Positions 20,841 to 29,934 of a stretch of 39,662 nucleotides of DNA are shown here, in pieces. The notes below the pieces were generated by a model. That model searched no databases, had not been told where the DNA came from, and was given only the letters and a program-made list of their open reading frames with translations. The position numbers and the translations under genes were made by a program. Source of the DNA: Sphingopyxis granuli NBRC 100800 (GTDB taxonomy: Bacteria; Pseudomonadota; Alphaproteobacteria; Sphingomonadales; Sphingomonadaceae); assembly GCF_001591045.1 (NCBI RefSeq), contig NZ_BCUA01000035.1, forward strand, positions 1 to 39,662, in the 5' to 3' direction. Numbering within the stretch: the stretch's first letter is position 1; every line of letters starts with the position of its first letter.

Positions 20841-21356
20841 ATGACCGCGACGCGCCACGCCAGCTTTGCCCCGCACGTCGCCGCCGACGCGCGGCTGCTG
20901 ATCCTCGGCAGCCTACCCGGCGCGCGCTCGCTGGCCGAGCGGCAATATTATGCGCATCCGACCAACCAGTTCTGGCGCCTGCTCGGCGCGGTGATCGACC
21001 GGCCGCTCGCGCTGCTGCCCTATGATCAGCGGCTCGCCGCGCTGCGCGCCGCGCACATCGGCCTGTGGGACGCGATCCACAGCGCCGAGCGGCGGACCAG
21101 CAGCGACGGCGACATCCGCGAGGCACGGCCGCACGATCTCGCCGCGCTGGTGGCGACGCTGCCCGACCTGCGCATGATCGGATTCAACGGCGGCAAGGCC
21201 GCGGCGATCGGACGGCGGCAACTGCCGCCGCTGCCCGGCGTGACGCTGATCGACCTGCCGTCGAGCAGCGCCGCCCACACCATCGCCTTCGACGCGAAGC
21301 TCGCGCGCTGGCGGGCGCTCCGCGCCGCGCTTGCCGCCGCCGCCCCGAAGCCCTAA
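20841..21356 (+). CDS. DNA-deoxyinosine glycosylase (uracil-DNA glycosylase superfamily)
   Basis: The 171-residue protein has the hypoxanthine-DNA glycosylase (UDG family 6) pattern. The first motif is LLILGSLPGARSLAERQYYAHPTNQFWRLL (about 19-48), where Asn in PTNQFW is the expected active-site residue. Then come HIGLWDAIHSAERR, IGFNGGKAA and the LPSSSAAHT loop. Members excise deaminated bases such as hypoxanthine from DNA. It begins a plus-strand cluster and is followed after 10 bp by a HAD phosphatase, which could act on the released nucleotide pool; that link is speculative. Confidence 0.85.
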   Translation: MTATRHASFAPHVAADARLLILGSLPGARSLAERQYYAHPTNQFWRLLGAVIDRPLALLPYDQRLAALRAAHIGLWDAIHSAERRTSSDGDIREARPHDLAALVATLPDLRMIGFNGGKAAAIGRRQLPPLPGVTLIDLPSSSAAHTIAFDAKLARWRALRAALAAAAPKP

Positions 21357-21366
21357 GCGCCGCGCC

Positions 21367-22056
21367 ATGGCCCCGCCCCCTCCTCCGCCCGTCGACCATA
21401 TCGACAGCTGGATCTTCGATCTCGACAACACGCTCTACCCGCCGTCGGCGAAGCTGTTCGACCTGATCGACGCGCGCATGGGCGCCTTCATCATGCGGCT
21501 GCTGGGCTGCGACGCCGCGGAGGCGCGGCGGGTGCAGAAGCTTTATTTCCACGATCACGGCACGACGATGGCGGGGCTGATGCGCCATCACGGTGTCGAT
21601 CCCGAGGATTTCCTGACCGACGTCCACGCCATCGCGCTCGACCGCATCGGCCCCGACGCGCGGCTGCGCGCCGGGCTGGCGCGGCTGCCGGGCCGGCGGC
21701 TGGTGTTCACCAATGCCGATGCCGACTATGCCGCGCGCGTGCTCGACGCGCGCGGGATCGCCGACCTGTTCGACGGCATCTGCGACATCCGCGTCACCGG
21801 CTATGCGCCCAAGCCCGACACCGCCGCCTATACGGCGATGATCGGCCATCTCGGCGTCGACCCGGCGACCAGCCTGTTCGTCGAGGACATGACGCGCAAC
21901 CTGACCCCGGCGAAGGCGCTGGGAATGACCACCGTGTGGCTGGACAACGGCAGCGAAAGCGGCCATCGCGACCACCGGCCGGAGCATGTCGATTTCCACG
22001 TCACCGACATCGCCGACTGGCTCGACAGCTTGCCGCAATCTTGGGGATTTTCATGA
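21367..22056 (+). CDS. HAD-superfamily pyrimidine 5'-nucleotidase-like phosphatase
   Basis: The 229-residue protein has HAD motif I DLDNTLY at 18-24, motif II in LVFTNAD, motif III Lys in YAPKPDT and motif IV VEDMTRN. It matches the SDT1/pyrimidine 5'-nucleotidase subgroup in length and cap position. Substrate is not proved. It starts with a proline-rich leader (MAPPPPPP). The stop overlaps the dapD start by 4 bp (ATGA). Confidence 0.88.
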   Translation: MAPPPPPPVDHIDSWIFDLDNTLYPPSAKLFDLIDARMGAFIMRLLGCDAAEARRVQKLYFHDHGTTMAGLMRHHGVDPEDFLTDVHAIALDRIGPDARLRAGLARLPGRRLVFTNADADYAARVLDARGIADLFDGICDIRVTGYAPKPDTAAYTAMIGHLGVDPATSLFVEDMTRNLTPAKALGMTTVWLDNGSESGHRDHRPEHVDFHVTDIADWLDSLPQSWGFS

Positions 22057-22895
22057 CGACCGACCTGCAGAAGACGATCGAGGCCGCTTGGGATGCGCGC
22101 GACACGGTGGGCGTGACGACGCGGGGGCCGGTGCGCGACGCGGTCGAAGCGGCGCTCGGCGGGCTCGACGACGGCAGCCTGCGCGTCGCCGAGCGCGACG
22201 ATGCCGGAACATGGCAGGTCAACCAGTGGCTGAAGAAGGCGGTGCTGCTCTCCTTTCGTCTCAATGACATGGCGCTGATCGAGGGCGGCCCCGGCGGCGC
22301 GACCTGGTGGGACAAGGTGCCGTCGAAATTCGCCGGCTGGGGCGACAACCGCTTCCGCGACGCGGGCTTCCGCGCGGTGCCGGGCGCGATCGTCCGCCAC
22401 GGCGCGCATATCGGCAAGGGCGCGGTGCTGATGCCCAGCTTCGTCAACATCGGCGCGCGCGTCGGCGAAGGGACGATGGTCGACACCTGGGCGACGGTGG
22501 GAAGCTGCGCGCAGATCGGCGCGGGCGTCCACCTGTCGGGCGGCGCCGGGATCGGCGGCGTGCTCGAACCGCTGCAGGCCGGCCCGGTGGTGATCGAGGA
22601 CGGCGCCTTCATCGGCGCCCGCGCCGAGGTTGCCGAAGGGGTGATCGTGCGCGAGGGCGCGGTGCTGTCGATGGGCGTCTACCTCGGCGCATCGACCAAG
22701 ATCGTCGACCGCGCGACGGGCGAGGTTTTCGTCGGCGAGGTGCCCGCCTATGCGGTGGTCGTCCCCGGCTCGCTGCCCGGCAAGCCGCTTCCCGACGGCA
22801 GCCCGGGTCCGTCGCTCTATTGCGCGGTGATCGTCAAGCGTGTCGATGCGCAGACGCGCGCCAAGACCGCCATCAACGAGCTGCTGCGCGACTGA
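22053..22895 (+). CDS. dapD: 2,3,4,5-tetrahydropyridine-2,6-dicarboxylate N-succinyltransferase
   Basis: The enzyme adds succinyl-CoA to tetrahydrodipicolinate in lysine and peptidoglycan-precursor synthesis. The 280-residue product has the N-terminal helical domain (about 1-100) and a left-handed beta-helix with hexapeptide-type repeats ([43 protein letters not shown]). It ends in a short C-terminal domain. ATG 22053 overlaps the preceding stop. A 9-bp hairpin follows it. Confidence 0.98.
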   Translation: MTTDLQKTIEAAWDARDTVGVTTRGPVRDAVEAALGGLDDGSLRVAERDDAGTWQVNQWLKKAVLLSFRLNDMALIEGGPGGATWWDKVPSKFAGWGDNRFRDAGFRAVPGAIVRHGAHIGKGAVLMPSFVNIGARVGEGTMVDTWATVGSCAQIGAGVHLSGGAGIGGVLEPLQAGPVVIEDGAFIGARAEVAEGVIVREGAVLSMGVYLGASTKIVDRATGEVFVGEVPAYAVVVPGSLPGKPLPDGSPGPSLYCAVIVKRVDAQTRAKTAINELLRD

Positions 22896-22915
22896 CGCCG
22901 CGACCCTCCGCCCGC

Positions 22916-22938
22916 CGCCCGTCGACGCCCGACGGGCG
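22916..22938. terminator. Hairpin after dapD
   Basis: CGCCCGTCG (22916-22924) and CGACGGGCG (22930-22938) form a perfect 9-bp stem with a 5-nt loop, 21 bp past the dapD stop, followed by TTGG. No real U-run is present, so termination by this hairpin alone is uncertain. Confidence 0.5.
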
Positions 22939-23029
22939 TTGGTAGACAAGCGCGTGCACCCTCCCTATTGCGAACTATTCGCATGAAGCGCGCGACCTCC
23001 TCGTCGAGGGCTGCGACGGGGGAGGAAAA

Positions 23030-25123
23030 GTGCCAGCCTGGATTCGCATCTCTTCGATCGCCGTGACGGCGTCGTTGTCCGCCCTGCCCGCCGCCGCGCA
23101 GGAGGTGACGGGCGACGACCCGCCGCCGATCGCCACGCCCGTCGCGGGCGCGCAGCGCTACACGCCCGGCGATCTCGCCCGGTTCGCGCCGCGCACCGCG
23201 CTCGACATGGTCGAGAAGGTTCCCGGCTTCCTGATCGTCACCGGCACCAACGGTGGCGAGCGCGGGCTGGGGCAGGCGACCGAGAATGTGCTGATCGACG
23301 GCGAGCGGATCGCCAGCAAGGCGACCGACGCGCGCACCGCGCTGGCGCGCATCGCCGCCAGCGACGTCGCGCATATCGACATCGTCGACGGCGCCAGCCT
23401 GAACGTGCCGGGGCTGACCGGACAGGTCGCCAATGTCGTCCTCGTCGCCGGCCGCCAAGGCGGCGGCGGCTTCAAGACGACGCTGCGCTGGCAACCCGAA
23501 TGGCGGTCGCGGCTCGCGAACAACTGGCTGAACGGCGAGATTTCGACCACCGGGCGGATCGGCGGCACCGGCGTGACGCTGAGCCTGAAGAACGAGGCGA
23601 CGCGGCAGGGGCATTGGGGGCCGGAGCGCGTGTTCGACGGCGCCGGCGCCCTGCGCTTCGTGCGCGACGAGCATGCCAGCTATTATAACGATCCGCCGCG
23701 CCTGTCGGCGGCGCTGACGCGCACGACGGCGAACGGCAACAAGTGGAACGCCAGCGTCGGCGGGCAATTGCAGCGGATCGACAACCGCACCCGCGGCGAA
23801 TCGGTCCAGCCGGGCATCGGCCGGGTCGACGAGCTGTTCACCGTGACCGAGGACGAATATAACTACGACATCGGCGGCGATTACGAACTCGGTCTCGCCG
23901 GCGGACGGCTCAAGCTGATCGCCCTCTACCGGTTCGAGCACAGCCCCTTCGTCGATACCTTCATCGTCGATCGCGCGGTGGGCGGGCGCAGCGGCGAACG
24001 CTTCAGCCAGACCGCCGACGAAGGCGAATCGATCCTGCGCGGCGAATATGGCTGGCGCACCGCCGGCGGCACCGACTGGCAGGTCGCGCTCGAAGGCGCC
24101 TACAACACGCTCGACGTCGATGCCGAATATGCGCTGCTCCAGGCCGACGGCGGCTTCCTTCCCGTCGCCTTCGGCGGCGAGCGGACCGAGGTCGAGGAAA
24201 GACGCGCCGAAGCGTCGCTGACCTGGGGCCGGGCGCTGGCGCCCAACCTGACCGCGCAGCTCAACCTCGCCGCCGAATATAGCGAACTGACCTCGTCGGG
24301 GCCGGGCGGGCTGACGCGGCGCTTCGTCCGGCCGAAGGGCAAGTTCGCGCTCGCGTGGAAGGTCGGGCCGGCGACGACGATCAACTGGCTGCTCCAGCGC
24401 CGCGTCGACCAGCTCGATTTCTTCGATTTCGCCAGTTCGGTCGATGTCGCGAACAATCAGGGGAACACGGGCAACGGCGAACTCGTCCCGCCCATCGTCA
24501 ACCGCACCGAGCTGGAAGTGGTGCAGGACATGGGCCGCTGGGGCCATGCGTCGATCGCTCTCGCCTATGCCTATGCGCAGGATCTGGTCGACCAGATCCC
24601 GCTGTCGCCGACCGAGGAGGGGCGGGGCAACCTGCCGCCCGCGCATCTCTATCGCATCACGACCAAGGGGACGCTGCTGCTCGATCCGCTGGGGTGGCGC
24701 GGCGCGCGGATCAACGCCGACGTCACCTGGCGGCGCAACCGCGTGCGCGACCCGCTGACCGGCGCGTGGCGCGAGCAGAGCTTCGGGCAGGATTATATCG
24801 CCGACCTCAGCCTGCGCCACGATGTGCCGGGAACCGATTTCGCCTGGGGCGGCGGCTATTCGGACGAGCGCCTCAGCCCCGGATTCCGGCTCGACACGAT
24901 CCGGCGCGAATATACCGCCGGCCCGTTCGTCACCGCCTTCGTCGAGCACAAGAATGTCGCGGGCTTCACCGTCAAGCTGTCCTACCGCAATCTCGCGGAG
25001 CAGAAGGACGGCTACGACCGCACCGTCTTCGTCGGCCGGCGCGACGGCCCCGTCGCCTTCGGCGAAAGCCGGCGCCGCGCCTATGGCCGCTATTTCCAGC
25101 TCACCGTGACGGGCCAGATATGA
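23030..25123 (+). CDS. TonB-dependent receptor-like outer membrane protein
   Basis: The 697-residue product has a signal peptide ending near AAAQ-E (about residue 24). A plug domain follows at about 40-140 (YTPGDLARFAPRTALDMVEKVPGF, VLIDGERIA, IDIVDG). From about 150 on there are many alternating amphipathic beta-strands of an outer-membrane barrel. A GTG start at 23030 is supported by GGAGG 5 nt upstream. It lacks an obvious TonB box, the barrel ends GQI rather than an aromatic residue, and the substrate is unknown. It is flanked by convergent gpmA. Confidence 0.85.
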   Translation: MPAWIRISSIAVTASLSALPAAAQEVTGDDPPPIATPVAGAQRYTPGDLARFAPRTALDMVEKVPGFLIVTGTNGGERGLGQATENVLIDGERIASKATDARTALARIAASDVAHIDIVDGASLNVPGLTGQVANVVLVAGRQGGGGFKTTLRWQPEWRSRLANNWLNGEISTTGRIGGTGVTLSLKNEATRQGHWGPERVFDGAGALRFVRDEHASYYNDPPRLSAALTRTTANGNKWNASVGGQLQRIDNRTRGESVQPGIGRVDELFTVTEDEYNYDIGGDYELGLAGGRLKLIALYRFEHSPFVDTFIVDRAVGGRSGERFSQTADEGESILRGEYGWRTAGGTDWQVALEGAYNTLDVDAEYALLQADGGFLPVAFGGERTEVEERRAEASLTWGRALAPNLTAQLNLAAEYSELTSSGPGGLTRRFVRPKGKFALAWKVGPATTINWLLQRRVDQLDFFDFASSVDVANNQGNTGNGELVPPIVNRTELEVVQDMGRWGHASIALAYAYAQDLVDQIPLSPTEEGRGNLPPAHLYRITTKGTLLLDPLGWRGARINADVTWRRNRVRDPLTGAWREQSFGQDYIADLSLRHDVPGTDFAWGGGYSDERLSPGFRLDTIRREYTAGPFVTAFVEHKNVAGFTVKLSYRNLAEQKDGYDRTVFVGRRDGPVAFGESRRRAYGRYFQLTVTGQI

Positions 25124-25151
25124 TCCGTCCCGTTCGCGGCGCGGGGCCGGC

Positions 25152-25838
25152 TCAGCGCTCGCTCAGATAATAGCGTTCGTCCGGCGTCAGGTCGGCCGCC
25201 AGATCATAGACGATCGGCTGGCCGGTCGGGATTTCGAGGCCGGTGATGTCGGCGTCCGAAATGCCCGACAGATGCTTGACCAGCGCACGCAGGCTGTTGC
25301 CGTGCGCCGAGACCAGCACCGTCTTTCCGGCCTTGAGTTCGGGCACGATCGCGCTTTCGTAATAGGGCAGGACGCGCGCGATCGTGTCCTTCAGGCTCTC
25401 GGTCGCGGGCACCGCGATCCCGGCATAGCGCGGATCGTGCGACAGGTCCCACGGCGAGCCCGGGTCGAGCGGCGGCGGCGGGACATCGAAGCTGCGGCGC
25501 CAGATCTTCACCTGATCGTCGCCGTGCTTCGCCGCGGTCTCGGCCTTGTCGAGCCCGGTCAGCCCGCCATAGTGGCGTTCGTTGAGGTGCCAGTCCTTGG
25601 TGACCGGCAGCCACAGCCGCCCCATCGCCTCGAGCGCGAGGTTCATCGTCTTGATCGCGCGCGTCTGGACCGAGGTGAAGCCGACGTCGGGCGCGATGCC
25701 TTTCGCCTTCATCAACTCACCCGCCGCCCACGCCTCGGCCGCGCCCTTTTCGGTCACATCGACATCCCACCAGCCGGTGAAGCGGTTCTCGAGGTTCCAC
25801 TGCGACTGGCCGTGACGGATGAGGATGAGCTGCGGCAT
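25152..25838 (-). CDS. gpmA: 2,3-bisphosphoglycerate-dependent phosphoglycerate mutase
   Basis: Interconverts 3- and 2-phosphoglycerate in glycolysis and gluconeogenesis. The 228-residue protein has the RHGQSxWN motif with phospho-His9, the [11 protein letters not shown] loop and NERHYGGL. A second catalytic His lies in [19 protein letters not shown], and the C-terminal segment is [14 protein letters not shown]. Length agrees with the dPGM family. It is transcribed toward the TonB-receptor gene with a 28-bp gap and no strong terminator. Confidence 0.97.
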   Translation of the reverse strand: MPQLILIRHGQSQWNLENRFTGWWDVDVTEKGAAEAWAAGELMKAKGIAPDVGFTSVQTRAIKTMNLALEAMGRLWLPVTKDWHLNERHYGGLTGLDKAETAAKHGDDQVKIWRRSFDVPPPPLDPGSPWDLSHDPRYAGIAVPATESLKDTIARVLPYYESAIVPELKAGKTVLVSAHGNSLRALVKHLSGISDADITGLEIPTGQPIVYDLAADLTPDERYYLSER

Positions 25839-25907
25839 GGTCTGTCCTTCGGCTGGAGGGGATTCGCGGCCCCCTTAGCGCGGCTTTTCGCGGAACGCCA
25901 ATGCCCC

Positions 25908-25936
25908 CTTGAAATGGTTTCGGCCGTTACCAGATT
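25908..25936 (+). promoter_or_regulatory. Candidate heat-shock sigma-32 promoter
   Basis: CTTGAAA (25908-25914), 15 bp, then CCAGATT (25930-25936) resembles an alphaproteobacterial heat-shock promoter (CTTGAA ... CCnnAT). It stands about 90 bp before an Hsp20 gene and just ahead of the predicted thermometer leader. Confidence 0.45.
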
Positions 25937-25941
25937 GATCG

Positions 25942-26029
25942 CATCCGGTCGCCGGAACGGGACCGGATGGTGGCCGCGGCGGGTTTTGCCGCAGCCCCAT
26001 GACTTCGCTTGGAAAGGAAGGAATGACCC
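25942..26029 (+). ncRNA. ROSE-type RNA thermometer in the hsp20 leader
   Basis: Three hairpins precede the Hsp20 start. CATCCGGTC (25942-25950) pairs with GACCGGATG (25961-25969). GGCCGCGGC (25972-25980) pairs with GCCGCAGCC (25987-25995) with one mismatch. Last, CUUC-G-CUU (26003-26010) pairs with AAG-GAAG (26014-26020), with G26007 bulged and a 3-nt loop. That last stem holds the Shine-Dalgarno AAGGAAGG and its left arm contains UUCGCU, the U(U/C)GCU signature of ROSE elements. Heat would melt the weak stem and free the ribosome site. It is a structural prediction only. Confidence 0.72.
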
Positions 26030-26491
26030 ATGCGCAACAGCTTTGACTGGACCCCCTATCGCCGCTCGACCGTCGGTTTCGACCGGCTGTTCGATTTCCT
26101 CGAGAACAGCGGCTCGGCGGAGAATTATCCGCCCTTCGACATCGAGAAGGTCGCCGACGATCATTTCCGCATCACCATCGCGGTCGCCGGCTTCAAGGAA
26201 GACGAGATCGACATCACCGCGCAGCAGAACATGCTGGCGATCACCGGCCGCAAGGCGCCGGCCAGGGAAGGCGAGGAGCGCAAGCTGCTCTACAGCGGCA
26301 TCGCGACACGCGCCTTCGAGCGCCGCTTCCAGCTCGCCGACTTCGTGCGGGTGGACCGTGCCGACCTCGCCGACGGGCTGCTGACCATCGACCTGGTGCG
26401 CGAGGTGCCCGAGGCGATGAAGCCGCACAAGATCGCGATCGGCGACAGCAAGCCGACGCTGGTCGAGAACGGCAGCAAGCAGGCGGCCTGA
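26030..26491 (+). CDS. Hsp20 small heat-shock protein (IbpA-like)
   Basis: A 153-residue cytoplasmic holdase. The alpha-crystallin domain spans about 38-130 (FDIEKVADDHFRITIAVAGFKEDEIDI, ITGRK, RRFQLADFVRV, GLLTIDLVREVPE). The N-terminal arm MRNSFDWTPYRRSTVGFDRLFDFLEN matches class A rhizobial-type proteins. It follows a ROSE-like leader and a sigma-32-like promoter and is followed by a strong terminator, so it is a single-gene unit. The ATG 26030 is favoured over an out-of-frame ATG at 26023. Confidence 0.95.
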   Translation: MRNSFDWTPYRRSTVGFDRLFDFLENSGSAENYPPFDIEKVADDHFRITIAVAGFKEDEIDITAQQNMLAITGRKAPAREGEERKLLYSGIATRAFERRFQLADFVRVDRADLADGLLTIDLVREVPEAMKPHKIAIGDSKPTLVENGSKQAA

Positions 26492-26537
26492 CCCGCCCGC
26501 TCATGCCCTTGTGCCCCCTCCCTCTCGGGGCATGACG

Positions 26538-26565
26538 AACGGGGCCCGGTCTTCCGGGCCCCGTT
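26538..26565. terminator. Terminator between hsp20 and the M14 peptidase gene
   Basis: AACGGGGCCCGG (26538-26549) and CCGGGCCCCGTT (26554-26565) form a perfect 12-bp stem with a 4-nt loop, followed by TTTC on the plus strand. The same hairpin would serve the convergent peptidase gene on the other strand. Confidence 0.85.
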
Positions 26566-26572
26566 TTCGCAT

Positions 26573-27694
26573 CTACAGCATCCGGTCGAGCGTCTCGAGG
26601 CAGGCGCGCGCCAGCAGCTTGGACCGGTCGGGCGACCAGCCCTGCACCGGGTCGGGCAGGTCGCGGTTGTCCTTGAACGGCATCTCGATCGTCATCGACA
26701 CCGCGCCATGGCGTTCGGCGAGCTGGGTCGTCGACATCGACAGATTCGCCTGTCCCGGCACCGAACTCTCGTACCCCAGTTCGGTCTGGAAATCGGGCGT
26801 CGCGGCGGCGAGCGCGGCCTGGAAGGCGAGGAATTTTTCCTGCTGTTCGGGCTTCAGCGACGGAATGCCCTCGAACCCCGCGAGGAAGACCGCGGGAATC
26901 GCCTCGTCGCCGTGGACGTCCATCGCCCAGTCGACCCCCGATTCGTCCATCGCGTTGCGGACGCACAGCACCTCGGGGCTGCGTTCGGCGGACGGCGCGT
27001 GCCATTCGCGGTTGAGGTTCACCCCGGCATGGTTGGTGCGCAGGTGGCCGCGGCGCGAGCCGTCGGGATTCATGTTGGGCACGATGTGGAAACGGCACTT
27101 GCGCCGCAGCGAGCGGCCGTGCGGGTCGGCGGGATCGGTGAGCATGTCGAGCGCGCCCTCCATCCACCATTCGGCCATGCTCTCGCCCGGATGCTGGCGC
27201 GCATAGAGCCAGACCTGCACCGGTCCCTCGCCCATTTCGAGGCAGTCGATCGGCTGCCCCTCCAGGCTGGTGCCGAGGCAGCGATAGGCGACGCCCTCGC
27301 ATTCGGCGGCCGAGGCGATCAGGTCGTGGTGCCGCTCCATCGAATAGGGCGCGAAATAGGCGATCCACAGCAAGGGCCCCTCGGCCGTGTGGCGGATCGT
27401 CAGCGTGCCGCCATCGGTTTGGGCTTCATAGCCGGTGTCGAGCCGGAACCAATGCTCGCGGTCATAGCTCGCGCAGGCGGCATAGCCCGGCCAGCCGTCG
27501 GGATAGGCCGAATCGGCAAGGCCGGTGATCGCCAGGTCGAGCGCATCGCCCGCGGCGCAGGCGACGCGGAAATGGAACCACTGGAAAAAGTCGGACTCGC
27601 GATCCTTGCGAATCGAGAGGCGGGCGGACGTGCCGGCGAGCGACTCCACGACGATATTGCCGCTGTCGAAAGCGGCGTTGATGCTGATGGTCAT
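26573..27694 (-). CDS. M14-family zinc carboxypeptidase (cytosolic type)
   Basis: The 373-residue protein has an N-terminal beta-rich domain (about 1-145) and a C-terminal M14 catalytic domain. Zinc ligands are His168 and Glu171 (ARQHPGES) and His261 (MDVHGDE). NPDG is at 209-212, and the catalytic Glu337 lies in TIEMPFK. No signal peptide is present, so it is probably cytoplasmic. Bacterial relatives resemble the cytosolic carboxypeptidases that remove C-terminal residues from proteins or peptidoglycan peptides; substrate unknown. ATG 27694 overlaps the upstream lipoprotein stop (ATGA). Confidence 0.92.
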   Translation of the reverse strand: MTISINAAFDSGNIVVESLAGTSARLSIRKDRESDFFQWFHFRVACAAGDALDLAITGLADSAYPDGWPGYAACASYDREHWFRLDTGYEAQTDGGTLTIRHTAEGPLLWIAYFAPYSMERHHDLIASAAECEGVAYRCLGTSLEGQPIDCLEMGEGPVQVWLYARQHPGESMAEWWMEGALDMLTDPADPHGRSLRRKCRFHIVPNMNPDGSRRGHLRTNHAGVNLNREWHAPSAERSPEVLCVRNAMDESGVDWAMDVHGDEAIPAVFLAGFEGIPSLKPEQQEKFLAFQAALAAATPDFQTELGYESSVPGQANLSMSTTQLAERHGAVSMTIEMPFKDNRDLPDPVQGWSPDRSKLLARACLETLDRML

Positions 27695-28317
27695 GGCACC
27701 GTGATAGTGCGTCCCGATTCGCCGGGGAACCCCCTGAATAGGGCCTCCGCCAGTTTGGCCGCGGCAAGCGACGGCTGCGCCGCGGGCGCCTTCACCGGCA
27801 CCGCGGTCAGCGCACGCCCTTCCCACAAGGCCTGGCCGCTCGCCCCGTCGTCGATGCGCACGCTGAGCTGCAGGTCCTGCATCTGCCGCGCGCCCCCGCC
27901 AAGGTTCAGGCCGATGCCGAGCCCGACGCCCGAGCCGTAGCTGCCCGTCGAGCCGCCGACGCCGACCGACACCGGCGACCGCTTGCCCGCGGTCTGCCGG
28001 TCGCTGCGGTCGAAGCCGATGCGGACCTTCAGCGGCGCCGCCGCACCCGAATCGGCCGCGACCAGCCCCAGAAGCTGCAATTGCCGCTCGACCGCGGTGC
28101 GATAGCTCGCCCATTCGAGCGACGGCTGCGCCGAACCGATCGTCGCCGCCGGATCGCCGAGCGGCGCGGGATCGACGGCATAGCGCGTCCCCGGCGCCCA
28201 GCCGGCGGCGGCATTGGCGTGAAAGCGGGTGACCTCGACCGGCGGCACCGCCGTTGCGCAGCCACCGAGAGCAAGCGCCGCTGCGGTCAGCAGGGCGACG
28301 GAAGAAAGACGCGTCAT
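27691..28317 (-). CDS. DUF4136 lipoprotein
   Basis: The 208-residue product begins [20 protein letters not shown], a lipoprotein signal with lipobox LGGC (Cys20). It then carries a DUF4136-like alternating sequence. A Gly/Ser-rich central part ([24 protein letters not shown], about 110-140) precedes a core with [25 protein letters not shown]4136 proteins are envelope lipoproteins of unknown role. ATG 28317 is preferred because it begins a proper signal peptide; a longer frame exists. The stop overlaps the next gene's start, so the two are coupled. Confidence 0.82.
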   Translation of the reverse strand: MTRLSSVALLTAAALALGGCATAVPPVEVTRFHANAAAGWAPGTRYAVDPAPLGDPAATIGSAQPSLEWASYRTAVERQLQLLGLVAADSGAAAPLKVRIGFDRSDRQTAGKRSPVSVGVGGSTGSYGSGVGLGIGLNLGGGARQMQDLQLSVRIDDGASGQALWEGRALTAVPVKAPAAQPSLAAAKLAEALFRGFPGESGRTITVP

Positions 28318-28400
28318 CGCCGCACCATGCGCGATGAAACATGGCTTGGCAATGAACGGCGCGCAGCGGTGGACGGCCAGCGAGAAGATGGCCGCAAACA

Positions 28401-28523
28401 CCCCTCTCCCCTCCCGCAAGCGGGAAGGGCAGCGAGGCTTGCGAACTCGTTCGCTAGCCGCAGCGGGGTGGGCCTTGGTCTCGCCGCCGGCCACCCCCGA
28501 CCCCTCCCGCCAGTGGGGAGGGG
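28401..28523. repeat. Dispersed C-rich palindromes
   Basis: CTCTCCCCTCCCGCAAGCGGG with an inner CCCGC-AA-GCGGG hairpin (28413-28424), and CCCCTCCC...GGGGAGGGG (28501-28523), flank an imperfectly symmetric middle. They fill the 267-bp gap between the lipoprotein and SleB genes. They look like intergenic repeats related to transcript ends; no gene is seen here. Confidence 0.55.
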
Positions 28524-28584
28524 AGACGATGGCCGCATCGAACCCGAACGGACCCGCTGCCCATGCAGCGGCGCCCGGTCCGTC

Positions 28585-29232
28585 TCAGCGATAGAAGATG
28601 TGATTGTCGATCGCGGCGATGCGCGTCTTGCGCCAGCCAGGTGAAACGTGGCGCGCGTGGAAGAAGAGCGCGCCCGGCGCGCGGTTCGACCAGCTGCCGT
28701 CGCGGGCGATCTGCGCGATCGAGACCGCGTTCGCCCATTGCGCGCCTTCGCGGATCTTCGGCATCCGGCCGCCGCGGACGAAGCTGAACTGGCTCTTCTG
28801 ATGGACGACGCCGCACAGGCTGGTCGGGAAACGGCCCGACTTGGCGCGGTTGATCACGACATGCGCGACCGCGAGCTGGCCGGCGAGCGATTCGCCGCGC
28901 GATTCGAAATAGACCGCGCCGGCGAGGCAGCGCAGTTCGGGGTCGAGCTCGGCCGGGCGCGGCGTCGCCGCGACCAGCGCGGCGAGCGAATCGGCCTGCG
29001 GCGCCGGCTCGTCCTGTTCGTCGATCGTCTCGGGGGCTTCGACCGGAGAAACCGGATCGGTCGAAGCTGTCGCCATCTCCGCTTCCGGCGCCTCGGCGGC
29101 GGGCAGGGTGATGGCGGGCGGGCTCGCGTCGGCGATCAGGTCGCTCGCGAAACCCGGTTCGGCCAGAACCAGCATGGCAAGGGCGGTCATGCCCACGGCG
29201 GCCGTGCTGGCGGCGTTCAGAATGCGACTCAT
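28585..29232 (-). CDS. SleB-type cell wall hydrolase
   Basis: A 215-residue protein with a signal peptide (about 30 residues ending GFAS), a Pro/Glu/Ala-rich linker of about 60 residues, and a C-terminal Hydrolase_2 (SleB) domain from about residue 100. The domain has LRCLAGAVYFESRGESLAGQLAVAHVVINRAKSGRFP and CGVVHQKSQFSFV with the presumed catalytic Glu in YFESRGE. In other bacteria this family cuts peptidoglycan. It ends in GWRKTRIAAIDNHIFYR. ATG 29232 is chosen because it begins the signal peptide; an earlier start at 29274 would extend it by 14 residues. Confidence 0.88.
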   Translation of the reverse strand: MSRILNAASTAAVGMTALAMLVLAEPGFASDLIADASPPAITLPAAEAPEAEMATASTDPVSPVEAPETIDEQDEPAPQADSLAALVAATPRPAELDPELRCLAGAVYFESRGESLAGQLAVAHVVINRAKSGRFPTSLCGVVHQKSQFSFVRGGRMPKIREGAQWANAVSIAQIARDGSWSNRAPGALFFHARHVSPGWRKTRIAAIDNHIFYR

Positions 29233-29427
29233 AAGGTCCGTCAAAAGGGCGGCTGAGGAACCGAACCATGACAAACAGGTGGGGGGTCATCGACCCGATA
29301 CCGCCTGCGGTCCTCATCCGACTGCGTGTCCGAACCGTTCGATCGGGCGCGCCGGACAAACCGATGCAACCCGCGGGACGACCTACGCGTTAAACGTGCG
29401 GGCGACCTATTGTGCGGTGCAACAGAG

Positions 29428-29757
29428 TCAAGTTAACGCGCCCCACTCCGCGACGAGTCGTGGCGCATCCGCGATATCCAGTTCGACGATCCACAGGTCG
29501 GGATCGGCCTTTCGCCGCCGCTCGCAATAGTTTTCGCGATCTTCACCATCGGCCGGTCCGACCGCTTCCCAGCGATAGCCGCCATCGAGCGCGAAGCGCC
29601 GTTCGAGCAGCGGGCCCGGCCGGCCGCGGTCGCTGCACTGGACCAGGATCGCCCCCGCATCGGCGTCGCCGCGCGCGAGGACGGCCGCGAAACCGCCCGC
29701 CGCCTGCGCCTCGCGCAGCAGCAGGTCGACGAGGAAACGGCTCTTCAGCCGCGGCAT
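29428..29757 (-). CDS. DUF1491 family protein
   Basis: A 109-residue protein with the alphaproteobacterial DUF1491 pattern: LKSRFLVDLLLREAQAAGGFAAVLARGDADAGAILVQ, then RWEAV and ERRRKADPDLWIVELD at the end. No known function and no signal peptide. ATG 29757 gives the family-type start; a longer frame runs through the repeat upstream. Confidence 0.85.
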   Translation of the reverse strand: MPRLKSRFLVDLLLREAQAAGGFAAVLARGDADAGAILVQCSDRGRPGPLLERRFALDGGYRWEAVGPADGEDRENYCERRRKADPDLWIVELDIADAPRLVAEWGALT

Positions 29758-29818
29758 CGGATCGGCCGGGAACGATAGCGGGCGCGGCCGGGTGCCGCCT
29801 CTTTCCGGCAAGGAAGCG

Positions 29819-29887
29819 TTCCCCGGCGAAAGCCGGGGTCCACGTATCGCAACACGATATCCACGGGATTCCGGCCTTCGCCGGGAA
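29819..29887. repeat. Pair of inverted REP-like elements
   Basis: CCCCGGCGAAAGCCGGGG (29821-29838) followed by TCCA is one copy. A reversed copy, GGATTCCGGCCTTCGCCGGGAA, lies at 29866-29887 with about 25 bp between. Other copies are at 36635-36652 and 39644-39661, with a diverged one at 20019-20034. The tail-to-tail arrangement is typical of REP-type doublets. The whole element lies between ptsN and the DUF1491 gene. Confidence 0.75.
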
Positions 29888-29934
29888 GCACGCCCTGGCG
29901 GGCCCGCAAGCCGCATAGGCCGGCGCCGACGGCG

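Noticed and set aside
28401..28523. Possible CRISPR-like array of C-rich repeats
   Set aside because: Repeats are palindromic, unequal and without spacers of regular length; no cas genes.
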